Shown here piece by piece: positions 1 to 7,648 of a DNA stretch of 26,645 nt. Under the pieces are notes generated by a model. It was not told where the DNA came from, did no database searches, and saw only the letters and a program-made list of their open reading frames with translations. This DNA is from Kiritimatiellales bacterium (GTDB taxonomy: Bacteria > Verrucomicrobiota > Kiritimatiellia > Kiritimatiellales > Pontiellaceae), in NCBI GenBank assembly GCA_021734595.1, contig JAIPIO010000008.1, positions 1-26,645 of the forward strand, read 5' to 3'. A program made the position numbers and the translations under genes. Numbering within the stretch: position 1 is the stretch's first letter; the number at the start of each line of letters is the position of its first letter.

Positions 1-277
1 AGAGCGCCGCCAGCGGTCCGGCGGCATCGAAGTGTTTCCGGGCCGATGACACGGCCCGACGGAGCAGCAGGAGCTGCTGCGCGGCATCGCACGGCAGGCC
101 GGACAGCAGGCCGGCCTTGCGGGCATGGGTCAGGCAGAGCTGCTGAAGCCGGTTGCGGGTCGTCAACCGCGCGGCATCCACCCATCCTTCCTGGAGCACC
201 CGTTCCTGCTGCCAGCGCCGGCGCGAAAGTTCTGTCGGGAAGACCATCACTTCGCGCTGGGCGCTGGCTGAACTCAT
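1..277 (-). CDS. Unrecognised protein, N-terminal fragment
   Basis: An open frame runs from an ATG at 277 to the window edge, giving about 92 residues without a stop. It begins MSSASAQREVMVFPTELSRR and is rich in Arg, Gln and Leu, with no signal peptide or membrane segment. Its start codon shares one base with the stop codon of the aminotransferase upstream (TGATG), a layout typical of translational coupling, so it is very probably a real third gene of that operon. I do not recognise the family. The opening VFPTELSRRRW faintly recalls the N-termini of AddB-like helicase/nuclease subunits, but this is too weak to name. A second Met at residue 11 is an alternative start. The protein is cut by the window edge. 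Confidence 0.6.
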   Translation of the reverse strand, partial: MSSASAQREVMVFPTELSRRRWQQERVLQEGWVDAARLTTRNRLQQLCLTHARKAGLLSGLPCDAAQQLLLLRRAVSSARKHFDAAGPLAAL

Positions 278-1452
278 CACAGCTTTTCAATGAAACGGGC
301 GATACGCGGCATCGCCTCTTTGATTTCATCCAGCGCGGTGGCATAGGAGCAGCGGATGAAGCCTTCGCCGCATGCGCCGAAGGCCGTGCCGGGCACGACC
401 GCCACGTTCTGCTCGTCGAGCAGCTTCAGGGCAAACTCCTTGGAGGTCAGGCCGTAACGGCTGACATCGGCAAACGCGTAGAATGCGCCTTCCGGACGCA
501 GGCACGGAAGGCCCATCTCCTGGAACGAGGCATGGATGAAATTGCGGCGCCTTTTGTATTCGGCCTTCATTTCAGCAATATCCCTCTCCGCATACCGCAA
601 CGCCTCGATGGAGGCCTCCTGGCTGAGGATCGGCGCGCAAAGCATCGTGTACTGATGGATCTTCATCATCGCTTCGATCAGCTCCGGCGGCGCACAAGCA
701 TAGCCCATCCTAAAACCGGTCATGGCCCAGGCCTTGGAAAATCCATGCAGGTAGATCGTACGCTCCTTCATGCCCGGCAGGGAAACGATGCTGAAGTGAT
801 CGCGGTCGTACGTCAGGTCGTCATAGATTTCATCCGTAATCACGATCAGGTCGTGCGCGATGGCAAAGGCCGCAATCTCCTCCACATCCGCACGGGCCAG
901 CGTCGCACCGGTGGGATTGTTGGGATAGTTCAGCATCAGAATCCTGGTTTGCGGCGTTACCTTCTCCTCCAGCTCCGCGCGGGTGAGCCGGAATCCGTTT
1001 TCCATTTTTGTTTCGACGGCCACCGGTGTGCCGCGGGCAAAAATGATCAGCGGATTGTAGGAAACATAGCACGGCTCGTGATACAGGACTTCGTCACCCG
1101 GTTCCATGAGTGCGCGCACGGCGAGGTCGAGCGCTTCGCTGACCCCGACGGTGATGAGTATTTCATCTTCCGGGTTGTATGCGATGCCGGTCTTCTTTTC
1201 GACATACCGCGCAATGCCCCGGCGCAGCGCCAGCAGCCCCATGTTGGAGGTGTAGCTGGTTGCACCGCGCTCAAGCGCCAGCATGGCGGCTTCGCGAATA
1301 TGCCAAGGGGTAACGAAATCAGGTTCGCCGATCCCCAGGCTGATGACATCGTCGCGCGAGCTGACAATGTCGAAAAAGTCGCGGATGCCGGAGCGCGGAA
1401 TATCGCGGACGTGTTGTGAGATCCGGCTACGGAGAGATTTTGAGTCGCTCAT
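277..1452 (-). CDS. PLP-dependent class I/II aminotransferase
   Basis: A complete 391-residue fold-type I aminotransferase of the AspC/PatA-like class, of usual length. It transfers an amino group between an amino acid and a 2-oxo acid in the cytoplasm using pyridoxal phosphate. Visible signatures are GIGEPDF near residue 41, NYPNNPTG at 175-182, D207 and Y210 of the cofactor pocket (TDEIYDDL), the Schiff-base lysine K240 in GFSKAWAMTGFRMGY, and the C-terminal substrate arginine in GFIRCSYA near 371. The start overlaps the end of the upstream AsnC/Lrp gene by 26 bases, and the stop overlaps the next start by one base, so the three genes form one transcript. The linked regulator suggests amino-acid-responsive control. 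Substrate specificity (alanine, aspartate or aromatic) cannot be read from the sequence. Confidence 0.93.
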   Translation of the reverse strand: MSDSKSLRSRISQHVRDIPRSGIRDFFDIVSSRDDVISLGIGEPDFVTPWHIREAAMLALERGATSYTSNMGLLALRRGIARYVEKKTGIAYNPEDEILITVGVSEALDLAVRALMEPGDEVLYHEPCYVSYNPLIIFARGTPVAVETKMENGFRLTRAELEEKVTPQTRILMLNYPNNPTGATLARADVEEIAAFAIAHDLIVITDEIYDDLTYDRDHFSIVSLPGMKERTIYLHGFSKAWAMTGFRMGYACAPPELIEAMMKIHQYTMLCAPILSQEASIEALRYAERDIAEMKAEYKRRRNFIHASFQEMGLPCLRPEGAFYAFADVSRYGLTSKEFALKLLDEQNVAVVPGTAFGACGEGFIRCSYATALDEIKEAMPRIARFIEKL

Positions 1453-1906
1453 GTTCCCCCCCTGACTGCATAATAATCCCGTTTCGTTTGTAGGCCTTCA
1501 GCATAAAGTGCGTGGCCGTGGAAGTGACGTTCGGCATGGTTGCCAGTTTTGCACTTACAAACCCGGCGGCTTCGTGCATGGTTTGCCCCTTGGTGAACAG
1601 CAGCAGGTCAAAGGTGCCGGACATAAGATAAACCGATTCCACTTCGGGAAACCGGCCGATCCGTTCCGCAATACGGTCAAACCCGCCTTCGCTCTCCGGA
1701 ATCACCTTCACTTCGATGACGGTCGTAACCAGACTATGATCGAGTTTTTCCTCGTTGACCACCGCCTGATAGGCACGGATGACTCCAGACGCTTCGTACT
1801 CGGCAATTTTGCTTTTCACCTCTTCAACTGAAATCCCCAGTTCCTTCGCCATGTTTTCAGGCGTTTCGCGCGCATTCTGTTTCAACAGACTCAGCAGTTC
1901 ATTCAT
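1427..1906 (-). CDS. AsnC/Lrp family transcriptional regulator
   Basis: A 159-residue protein with an N-terminal winged helix-turn-helix (about 1-50, including ENMAKELGISVEEVKSKI) and a C-terminal RAM ligand-binding domain (about 60-140, with the EVESVYLMSGTFDLLL stretch). Proteins of this family bind DNA as oligomers and respond to amino acids, usually controlling adjacent genes and themselves. The start at 1906 is preceded by AAAGGTGAG at good spacing. The last 26 bases overlap the aminotransferase start, which ties the two together. The length is typical. A role as regulator of the aminotransferase operon is inference from this linkage; the effector is not visible. Confidence 0.9.
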   Translation of the reverse strand: MNELLSLLKQNARETPENMAKELGISVEEVKSKIAEYEASGVIRAYQAVVNEEKLDHSLVTTVIEVKVIPESEGGFDRIAERIGRFPEVESVYLMSGTFDLLLFTKGQTMHEAAGFVSAKLATMPNVTSTATHFMLKAYKRNGIIMQSGGEHERLKISP

Positions 1907-1968
1907 AATCTCACCTTTAATAGTTAACGACGGTTCAATTTAGCGGTTTATGGAATATCCACCAACAC

Positions 1969-1995
1969 AAAAAAAAGAGCCCCGGCTTCCGGGGC
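1969..1995 (-). terminator. Rho-independent terminator of the first porin-like gene
   Basis: On the minus strand a perfect 7-bp stem GCCCCGG/CCGGGGC with a 3-base loop is followed after TC by eight T residues. It lies just past the stop of the barrel-protein gene ending at 2020 and separates it from the AsnC operon. Confidence 0.93.
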
Positions 1996-2019
1996 GCTTT
2001 CGAATCTCTTCAGAGTTGA

Positions 2020-2778
2020 TTAAAACTCATAGGCGAGATTGATGCCGCCCCACAAGAGATTGTCGGCCTGGTAGTTCGCGGTCCCCGCGCTACGCACAAC
2101 GCCATCAAGCCAGGTGTACGTAAGACTGGCAGAGAGCGCGAGCCGTTCCATCAGCTCATAACGTGCGCCGGCATATACGTTGTAATCGTTGAATCCCCGG
2201 CCGTCATTCCAGTAGAATTTATTATAGCCCGTGCTTCCGTAACCCGCAGAAGCCCCGGCCTCCAGACTGAAGACATCACTGATTTCGAAAGGCGCCGTGA
2301 GTTCGAACAGGGTGTAGAACCCATCCGCTTCGCCAAAATCAGCAAACATGCTCATTTTGGGAATAAGAATCGGAACCGCATTGACCGTGAAGGCAACGAA
2401 TGCTTCCTGCGTATCATCAGCCGCTGAATTCGGGAAGAGATACTTGATAAAACCGACATCAACTCCTACGGCATCCGTCGGCAGCGGAATGGCATAGGCC
2501 AGCGTAAGATCAATTTCCGAGAAATCGTTATGGACACCAGCGACATTGTGGTCGATGTCATAATTGCCCCAGATATTGAAGCTGAAACCATACTGCGCGA
2601 GGGTCAGCTGCGGCTGTACTACGCCGCCGTCATTTACAACGCCACCGCGGAAGACATAGGCAGACATCAGCGCCGCTTCGGCAACCACCTGCACCCGTTC
2701 CCGTTCCGCCGTATCTGCAGCAAAAACCGAACCAACCGCCATCACAACCGCCAAACAAACAATCATCAATTTACTCAT
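2020..2778 (-). CDS. Outer-membrane beta-barrel protein, TorF/gcw_chp type
   Basis: The start is taken at the ATG at 2778 because AGGAGG lies ten bases upstream and the protein then opens with a classic signal peptide (MSKLMIVCLAVVMAVGSVFA). This gives 252 residues; an upstream in-frame extension has no such support. The mature part has alternating aromatic/hydrophobic strands, the motif SAYVFRGGVVNDGGVVQPQLTL typical of the TorF/gcw_chp porin-like family, and a C-terminal Phe (AYEF), the usual barrel-assembly signal. It should sit in the outer membrane; the solute is unknown. It is clearly paralogous to the next gene upstream (SAYVFRG, WGNYDI, C-terminal EF). A terminator follows. The spacing and separate terminators suggest it is transcribed on its own. 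Confidence 0.83.
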   Translation of the reverse strand: MSKLMIVCLAVVMAVGSVFAADTAERERVQVVAEAALMSAYVFRGGVVNDGGVVQPQLTLAQYGFSFNIWGNYDIDHNVAGVHNDFSEIDLTLAYAIPLPTDAVGVDVGFIKYLFPNSAADDTQEAFVAFTVNAVPILIPKMSMFADFGEADGFYTLFELTAPFEISDVFSLEAGASAGYGSTGYNKFYWNDGRGFNDYNVYAGARYELMERLALSASLTYTWLDGVVRSAGTANYQADNLLWGGINLAYEF

Positions 2779-2921
2779 TAGAAGCATTCCTCCTGTTTTA
2801 TGCGCTTCCCCCATTGATACCGCGACCCTCGCAATACCACTCCTCAAATTCCCGCGTAATCTCGCACTTAGCGCCATTGGTTGCAAACAATTTTTACCCA
2901 TATATTAATTCAATGGCATAT

Positions 2922-2950
2922 AAAAAAAGCGCCCCGGCGAAAGGGCGCTT
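2922..2950 (-). terminator. Rho-independent terminator of the second porin-like gene
   Basis: On the minus strand an 8-bp stem (AAGCGCCC/GGGCGCTT, 8-base loop) runs straight into a tract of seven T residues. It lies 22 bases past the stop of the gene ending at 2972. Confidence 0.9.
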
Positions 2951-2971
2951 TCCCTGGCTGGTGATGGTTTA

Positions 2972-3751
2972 TCAGAATTCGCAGGAGACGCCCGCTGTTC
3001 CGTAAAACTCCGTGTCATATCCGAATGCGGCGATCGTATCGGTTCCCGGAACATAGGCCACATCGGTGAGCACTTTATCATTCAGCTGCCCCACATAGGT
3101 GACCGAAGCGCTGATACCCCAGTTTTCAGTCAGTGCATAGCTGACGCCCGCCGTTGCGGTCGCGTTGTGCCAACCGCTTCCACTGGGACCGTCGGGATCG
3201 AGATAGGCAACCGTTCCGCCGATGGAAAGACCCAGTGCGTCCGTAATATCCAGACCATACCCAAGACTGAACTCATAGTACTCGCTCTTCTTGATGCTGC
3301 CACCGGTGCCGAAATAGGCTGCGGCGCCTGCTTCAAAACCGGCGAACTCTTTGCCAATCGCAGCAGAAACTTCCTTATCGGCCGGACCGCCGTTCGGGTA
3401 GGTGTAGTCCGTGTAGCCGACAGACAGATCAACGAACTTAATCGGAAGCGCATAGGAGGCATACAGGTCAAGCTCGGAAAACTCCGAACCGTTCAGGTTC
3501 CCGTCGTAATCTTCAATATCATAGTTGCCCCACGCGCCTACCGTGAACGCGCCGAACGCTTCGGGAATCGGGAAACCGGATACTTCAACCCCCGGCTGAA
3601 AAACCGCCCCGTCATTGAATGTCACACCGCGGAACACATATGCAGACGCAAAATCTGCCGTTACGCTTACGTCCGCCTTTGCGATTCCAACGCCCATCAT
3701 TAATACCGCTGCCATTCCTGCAATTACTGTTCTGTTTCTTAGTTCTCTCAT
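2972..3751 (-). CDS. Outer-membrane beta-barrel protein, TorF/gcw_chp type (paralogue)
   Basis: The ATG at 3751 is chosen because AAGGAG lies about eight bases upstream and a signal peptide follows (MRELRNRTVIAGMAAVLMMG, cleaved near AKA-DV). This gives 259 residues. The mature protein carries FASAYVFRGVTFNDGAVFQPGVEV, AWGNYDIEDYDG and a terminal Phe (VSCEF), matching its neighbour and the TorF/gcw_chp group of small porin-like barrels. It probably sits in the outer membrane; the substrate is unknown. It lies 128 bases downstream of glnK in the same direction, so read-through from the ammonium operon is possible, but a structured leader with a 12-bp inverted repeat (3797-3860) lies between them. 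Its own terminator follows. Confidence 0.83.
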   Translation of the reverse strand: MRELRNRTVIAGMAAVLMMGVGIAKADVSVTADFASAYVFRGVTFNDGAVFQPGVEVSGFPIPEAFGAFTVGAWGNYDIEDYDGNLNGSEFSELDLYASYALPIKFVDLSVGYTDYTYPNGGPADKEVSAAIGKEFAGFEAGAAAYFGTGGSIKKSEYYEFSLGYGLDITDALGLSIGGTVAYLDPDGPSGSGWHNATATAGVSYALTENWGISASVTYVGQLNDKVLTDVAYVPGTDTIAAFGYDTEFYGTAGVSCEF

Positions 3752-3796
3752 TTTATTTCTCCTTATTGGTTTTATTCTTCTATCTGAGTTGTATTC

Positions 3797-3860
3797 GGGG
3801 ATTGTGCTCCGTCTGAAGTTCTTGAGGATGCAAGAGAATTTCTCGCGAAGCACAATCCCC
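3797..3860. repeat. 12-bp inverted repeat in the leader of the second porin-like gene
   Basis: GGGGATTGTGCT at 3797-3808 is repeated exactly inverted at 3849-3860, with 40 bases between. Smaller hairpins (GAGAA/TTCTC, CTTG/CAAG) lie in the loop. No T tract follows on either strand, so it does not look like a normal terminator. A regulator site pair or a leader-RNA stem is possible. Confidence 0.6.
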
Positions 3861-3879
3861 ATTATTCAATGAATGCTAT

Positions 3880-4221
3880 CTACCCGATCGCCTCCGACCC
3901 TTTCTCTCCCGTGCGGATGCGGATGCACTCCACCAGGTCCATCACAAAGATTTTCCCGTCGCCGATGTTGCCCGTCCGGGCCCCCTTGACAATCGCCTCA
4001 AGCGTGGGCTCGACAAAATCGGCGTTCACGGCAATCTCCACGCGGACCTTCTTTAGCAGGTTCACTTCGATATCCGTACCGCGGTAGGTTTCGTGGTAGC
4101 CTTTCTGCTGACCGCAGCCCAGGGCATTGGTCACAGACATCTTGAAGACTTCCGCATCGTAGAGCGCCTCTTTAACATCTCCCAGACGCTCGGGTTGTAT
4201 GTATGCAATAATCAGTTTCAT
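3880..4221 (-). CDS. glnK: Nitrogen regulatory protein P-II
   Basis: A 113-residue PII signalling protein of standard length. Visible are the start MKLIIAYIQPERLGDVKEAL, the T-loop region (GCGQQKGYHETYRGTDIEVN, 36-54), the B-loop GARTGNIGDGKIFV and the C-terminal IRTGEKGSEAI. PII trimers sense 2-oxoglutarate and ATP/ADP and block AmtB by inserting the T-loop. The gene lies 30 bases after the ammonium transporter gene in the same direction, the usual amtB-glnK arrangement. Position 51, the uridylylated Tyr of enterobacterial GlnB/GlnK, is Ile here, while Tyr46 is present. Control by uridylylation is therefore unlikely, and ligand binding alone or another modification may operate. The symbol glnK rather than glnB rests on the amt linkage. 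Confidence 0.95.
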   Translation of the reverse strand: MKLIIAYIQPERLGDVKEALYDAEVFKMSVTNALGCGQQKGYHETYRGTDIEVNLLKKVRVEIAVNADFVEPTLEAIVKGARTGNIGDGKIFVMDLVECIRIRTGEKGSEAIG

Positions 4222-4251
4222 GATTTGTTCTCCTTGTTTCTCAACGTCGAG

Positions 4252-5652
4252 TTAGTTGGTGTTGAATATCTGGAAGCCGCTGTACGCTTCTTCACCGTGC
4301 TCGCCAATGTCCAGTCCGCGCAGCTCTTCCTGCTTGGATACACGCAGCAGGTTCAGTTTCTTCAGGATAAAGAAGAGAATCAGCATGGTTCCAAACGCCC
4401 ATATCGGGATCACAATAGAACCGACCAGCTGAGGAATGAACGCATGGGCGCCACCGGGCATCGCCGCGCTGCCGAAAATAGCCGTGGCAATACCGCCCCA
4501 GACACCGCACATGCCGTGTACCGGGAACGCGCCGACCGGGTCATCGATCTTGAGCTTGTCGAGCAGTTTAACACCAAGCACTACCAGGACACCGGCAACC
4601 GCGCCGATAATGATGGCGGACACGTTGGTGACCGAGTCGCAGTTGGCCGTGATACCCACCAGACCGGCCAGGATACCGTTGGCCGCCATGGTCAGGTCGG
4701 GCTTCTTGTGCATGATCCAGGTCGAGATCATCGCCAGTACGCCACCGGCACCAGCGGCCAGCAGGGTGTTTACCGCAATCAGCATGACTGCATCGGTGTT
4801 GCCTTTCCCAACGATCGCAAGCTGCGAGCCGGGGTTGAATCCAAACCAGCCGATGAGCAGGATGAATACACCCAGCGCCGCGATCGGAAGGTTGTGGCCG
4901 GGGATCGCCCTAGAGGAGCCATCCTTGGCAAAGCGCCCGATCCGCGGCCCGAGGACAATGGCACCCGCCAGACCGGCGAAACCACCAACCGCATGCACCA
5001 CCAGCGAACCTGCAAAGTCATAGAAGCCCATCTGGTCCAGCCAGCCGCCGCCCCATTTCCAGAAGCCGCTGATCGGATAAATCAAACCCGTAATCACGGC
5101 GCTGTATATCAGGTAGGCGGGAAACTTCAGGCGTCCTGCCACCGCACCGGAAACAATGGTTGCCGCCGTTGCCGCAAATGCAACCTGGAACAGCCAGTCA
5201 ACCTGCGGCGCCAAGGCTCCGGCCGCCGCCGCGTCCGCGCCGATTCCGCCAATCCCGATTTGACCAAACGCGAAAAATCCGTTTCCTGCATCACCCGGAT
5301 ACATCAGGCCGTAACCGACCACATAGAACAGCAGCATGCCGAGACACAGGTCCATCACGTTTTTAAACAGGATGTTCACCGTGTTCTTGGCCGAGTTGAA
5401 CCCAGCTTCAACCATCGCAAATCCGGCCTGCATAAACAGCACCAGCACGGCCGCGATCATCAGGAACATATTGTCTATCGCATATGATGTTTCGTTCATC
5501 ACGGCATCCGCAGTTAGCGGAACCACCGCGGCCGCAGCCGCCACAGCATCCGCTGCCGGCGTTGCCGCAGCTTCCTCCGCCCATCCGGGCGCAACCCCCA
5601 CCAGCACCAGCATCGCTGCCAAGGCCGATAAATATTTTACTTTCCTTTTCAT
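4252..5652 (-). CDS. amt: Ammonium transporter
   Basis: The start at 5652 follows GGAGGTG and opens with a signal peptide (MKRKVKYLSALAAMLVLVGV, cleaved near GWA-EE), as in many Amt proteins, giving 466 residues. An Ala-rich stretch (about 27-44) precedes eleven predicted membrane helices. Family marks include YDFAGSLVVHAVGGFAGLAG (D212, H220) and FPVHGMCGVWGG (H379); H220 and H379 are the twin histidines of the pore. It imports ammonium across the inner membrane. It is followed directly by the PII gene whose product should gate it. A sigma-54-like promoter lies about 70 bases upstream, which fits nitrogen-limitation control. Confidence 0.95.
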   Translation of the reverse strand: MKRKVKYLSALAAMLVLVGVAPGWAEEAAATPAADAVAAAAAVVPLTADAVMNETSYAIDNMFLMIAAVLVLFMQAGFAMVEAGFNSAKNTVNILFKNVMDLCLGMLLFYVVGYGLMYPGDAGNGFFAFGQIGIGGIGADAAAAGALAPQVDWLFQVAFAATAATIVSGAVAGRLKFPAYLIYSAVITGLIYPISGFWKWGGGWLDQMGFYDFAGSLVVHAVGGFAGLAGAIVLGPRIGRFAKDGSSRAIPGHNLPIAALGVFILLIGWFGFNPGSQLAIVGKGNTDAVMLIAVNTLLAAGAGGVLAMISTWIMHKKPDLTMAANGILAGLVGITANCDSVTNVSAIIIGAVAGVLVVLGVKLLDKLKIDDPVGAFPVHGMCGVWGGIATAIFGSAAMPGGAHAFIPQLVGSIVIPIWAFGTMLILFFILKKLNLLRVSKQEELRGLDIGEHGEEAYSGFQIFNTN

Positions 5653-5723
5653 CAAAAACACCTCCAACAGTTTTTTTTCATCCACATCGCGAACCCCATG
5701 TCCGCGATTACGGAACGCCTTAT

Positions 5724-5739
5724 TGCACAGGGTGTGCCA
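5724..5739 (-). promoter_or_regulatory. Candidate sigma-54 promoter of amt-glnK
   Basis: On the minus strand TGGCACACCCTGTGCA matches the -24/-12 consensus TGGCACN5TTGCA except for one base (G for the first T of TTGC), with correct GG-to-GC spacing. It gives a leader of roughly 60 bases before the amt start at 5652. The position in front of a nitrogen-assimilation operon supports it. No enhancer-binding site was recognised further upstream. Confidence 0.68.
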
Positions 5740-5944
5740 AGCCGTTATATCCGCCTCTTTCAGAGTCGTAACCAATTGCTAAAACGGCATATAAAAAAAT
5801 TATACCCAACCGCGACCATATTTGTGTCGCATGCTATTTTGGCTACAATTATGTATTATATATTTATATAACTACTATTTTGTTCCTTGCAAGCGGGTCC
5901 AGAACCTGATTCTGTTTTCTTCTGCCATTTTTCCGTTATTTCGC

Positions 5945-5950
5945 TACAAT
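5945..5950 (+). promoter_or_regulatory. Possible -10 box giving a leaderless transcript
   Basis: TACAAT lies six bases before the deacylase ATG and would place transcription initiation at or next to the start codon. The -35 region is poor, so this is tentative. Confidence 0.3.
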
Positions 5951-5956
5951 CCGCCT

Positions 5957-7510
5957 ATGAATTTTGACTTGAATATCGTTGGCGGGCGCGTATTCGACGG
6001 CACAGGAACCGATGCAAGGCGCGTGGATATAGGGATTTGCGGCGATCGCATTGAAGCCATCGGAAACCTCGCCGAAGCCGAGGCCGAAACAACCATCGAT
6101 GCCGCCGGATGCATCGTCTGCCCCGGCTTTATCGACGCGCACTCGCATTCCGATACCTACCTGCTCATCGAACCCTCCGCCGCTTCAAAAATCCATCAGG
6201 GCGTCACCACCGAAATATGCGGCAACTGCGGCGCCTCCGCCGCCCCGTTCAACGGCGATTACAAAATGCCGTCCGACTGGCTCGACAAGGACTATTCCAA
6301 ACCCTGGAAAACCGTCGCCGAATACCGCGAGCGCTTCGCCGAGGCGCAACCCGCCGTCAACGCCGCCCTGCTCATCGGCCACAACACGCTGCATGCCGGC
6401 ATCTGCGGCTACGAGCCGCGCGGTGCGGATTTCCAGGAGTTGCGCAACATGTTCCAAGCATTGGAAAAAGCCCTCGACGAAGGTGCCATCGGGCTCAGTT
6501 CCGGCCTGGCCTACCCACCCGGCTCCGCCGTCCCGCGCGAAGAACTGGTGGAGCTGGCCAAGGTCGTTGCCCGGCACGGCGGTCTCTACACCACCCACAT
6601 GCGGAGCGAATCCGACCGCCTGCTCGAAGCCATCGACGAAGCCATCGACATCGCCGAGCGCTCCGGCGCGCGCCTACAGATCTCCCACCTCAAGGCGTCG
6701 GGTTCCAATAACTGGAACAAGATTTTCCAGGCATTGGAAAAAATCGAAACCAAAATTCCAACCCTTGGAATCGGTGCCGACCGCTATCCCTACACCGCCG
6801 GATGCACCGACCTCGACATCGTCCTGCCCCAATGGGCCTCGTATGGCGGGCGCGATACCATCCTCGCCCGCCTGCGCGATCCCGCTACCCGCAAGAAAAT
6901 CCGCGACGAGCTGATCGCCGAGCCGCCCGGCCATTGGGACAACGTGATGGTCGGTTCAACTTCGTTCGAGGAGTTCAAGGGGAAATACCTGCCCGAAGTG
7001 GCCGAAGCCCTCGGCATGGACGAGGTCGACGCGCTACTGCACCTGATCGACGCCGACGATCTGAAAACCGGCGGCATCTTTTTCGGCATGTCCGAGGAAA
7101 ACATGTGGCGGGTGCTGGCCCAGCCGTATGTTGCGCTCGGTTCCGACGCCTCGCTCCGTGCGCCGTGGGGACCGCTCAGCCACGACCACCCCCACCCGCG
7201 CGCCTATGGCAGTTTTACTAAATTCCTCCGCGCCACCCTCGACGGTAAAACCGTCGCGCTGCCCGAGGCTATCCGTAAAATGACCTCGCTTCCCGCCGAA
7301 CAGTTCGGCCTCAAGCAGCGCGGATTGATTAAGGAAGGATACTTTGCCGACATCGCCATCTTTGATCCTGACGAAGTAAAGGAAAACACCACCTACGCCG
7401 ACCCGCACCGGCTCTCCGGCGGTACCCGCCACCTTGTCGTTAACGGTTTCCATACCCTGGAAAACGGCAAACAAACCGACCGCCATGGCGGACGGTTTCT
7501 CTCTCATTGA
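5957..7510 (+). CDS. N-acyl-D-amino-acid deacylase (amidohydrolase family)
   Basis: A 517-residue amidohydrolase of the D-aminoacylase group, which removes the acyl group from N-acyl-D-amino acids using metal in a TIM barrel. Signs are VVGG-like start NIVGGRVFDGTGTDARR, metal ligands H62 and H64 in DAHSHSD, Cys91 in EICGNCGAS, GLSSGLAYPPG, THMRSES, ISHLKASG, GADRYPYTAGCTDL and LGSDASLRAPWG. The ATG at 5957 starts the family's usual N-terminus; the longer frame upstream is AT-rich and unlike protein. No Shine-Dalgarno sequence is visible, and a TACAAT box ends only six bases before the ATG, so translation may be leaderless. Three copies of the window's 15-bp palindrome lie inside it. It is monocistronic as far as visible. 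A role in peptidoglycan or D-amino acid salvage is possible. Confidence 0.9.
   Translation: MNFDLNIVGGRVFDGTGTDARRVDIGICGDRIEAIGNLAEAEAETTIDAAGCIVCPGFIDAHSHSDTYLLIEPSAASKIHQGVTTEICGNCGASAAPFNGDYKMPSDWLDKDYSKPWKTVAEYRERFAEAQPAVNAALLIGHNTLHAGICGYEPRGADFQELRNMFQALEKALDEGAIGLSSGLAYPPGSAVPREELVELAKVVARHGGLYTTHMRSESDRLLEAIDEAIDIAERSGARLQISHLKASGSNNWNKIFQALEKIETKIPTLGIGADRYPYTAGCTDLDIVLPQWASYGGRDTILARLRDPATRKKIRDELIAEPPGHWDNVMVGSTSFEEFKGKYLPEVAEALGMDEVDALLHLIDADDLKTGGIFFGMSEENMWRVLAQPYVALGSDASLRAPWGPLSHDHPHPRAYGSFTKFLRATLDGKTVALPEAIRKMTSLPAEQFGLKQRGLIKEGYFADIAIFDPDEVKENTTYADPHRLSGGTRHLVVNGFHTLENGKQTDRHGGRFLSH
6452..6466. repeat. 15-bp palindrome, copy 1
   Basis: TTCCAAGCATTGGAA inside the deacylase gene, read as FQALE. 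Confidence 0.85.
6725..6739. repeat. 15-bp palindrome, copy 2
   Basis: TTCCAGGCATTGGAA in the deacylase gene, again read as FQALE. Confidence 0.85.
6756..6770. repeat. 15-bp palindrome, copy 3
   Basis: TTCCAACCCTTGGAA, 31 bases after copy 2, in a different reading frame (PTLGI). Confidence 0.8.
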
Positions 7511-7589
7511 GCTCCAACCCTTACAAATTCTTGTATTCTATATTTTCGCCCCCTGGGACCCCTGACTCTTTATAGGGTATTAACTATCC

Positions 7590-7618
7590 TTGACCTCTTG
7601 CATCTGCTAAACATAGAA
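7590..7618 (+). promoter_or_regulatory. Possible sigma-70 promoter of the large secreted protein
   Basis: TTGACC at 7590-7595 is followed after 16 bases by CATAGA. The -35 box is good and the -10 box weak. It lies 30 bases before the start of the 1104-residue protein, in the only gap (7511-7648) available for its promoter. Confidence 0.3.
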
Positions 7619-7648
7619 AGTTTATACACATTTTAACCAGGGGTGGAT

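Noticed and set aside
46..1419. 457-codon open frame on the plus strand
   Set aside because: It is antisense to the aminotransferase, has no family signature and is explained by GC-rich codon bias.
4093..5487. 464-codon open frame on the plus strand
   Set aside because: It lies opposite the ammonium transporter, whose motifs are unmistakable; its composition (many Arg, Gln, His) is that of a shadow frame.
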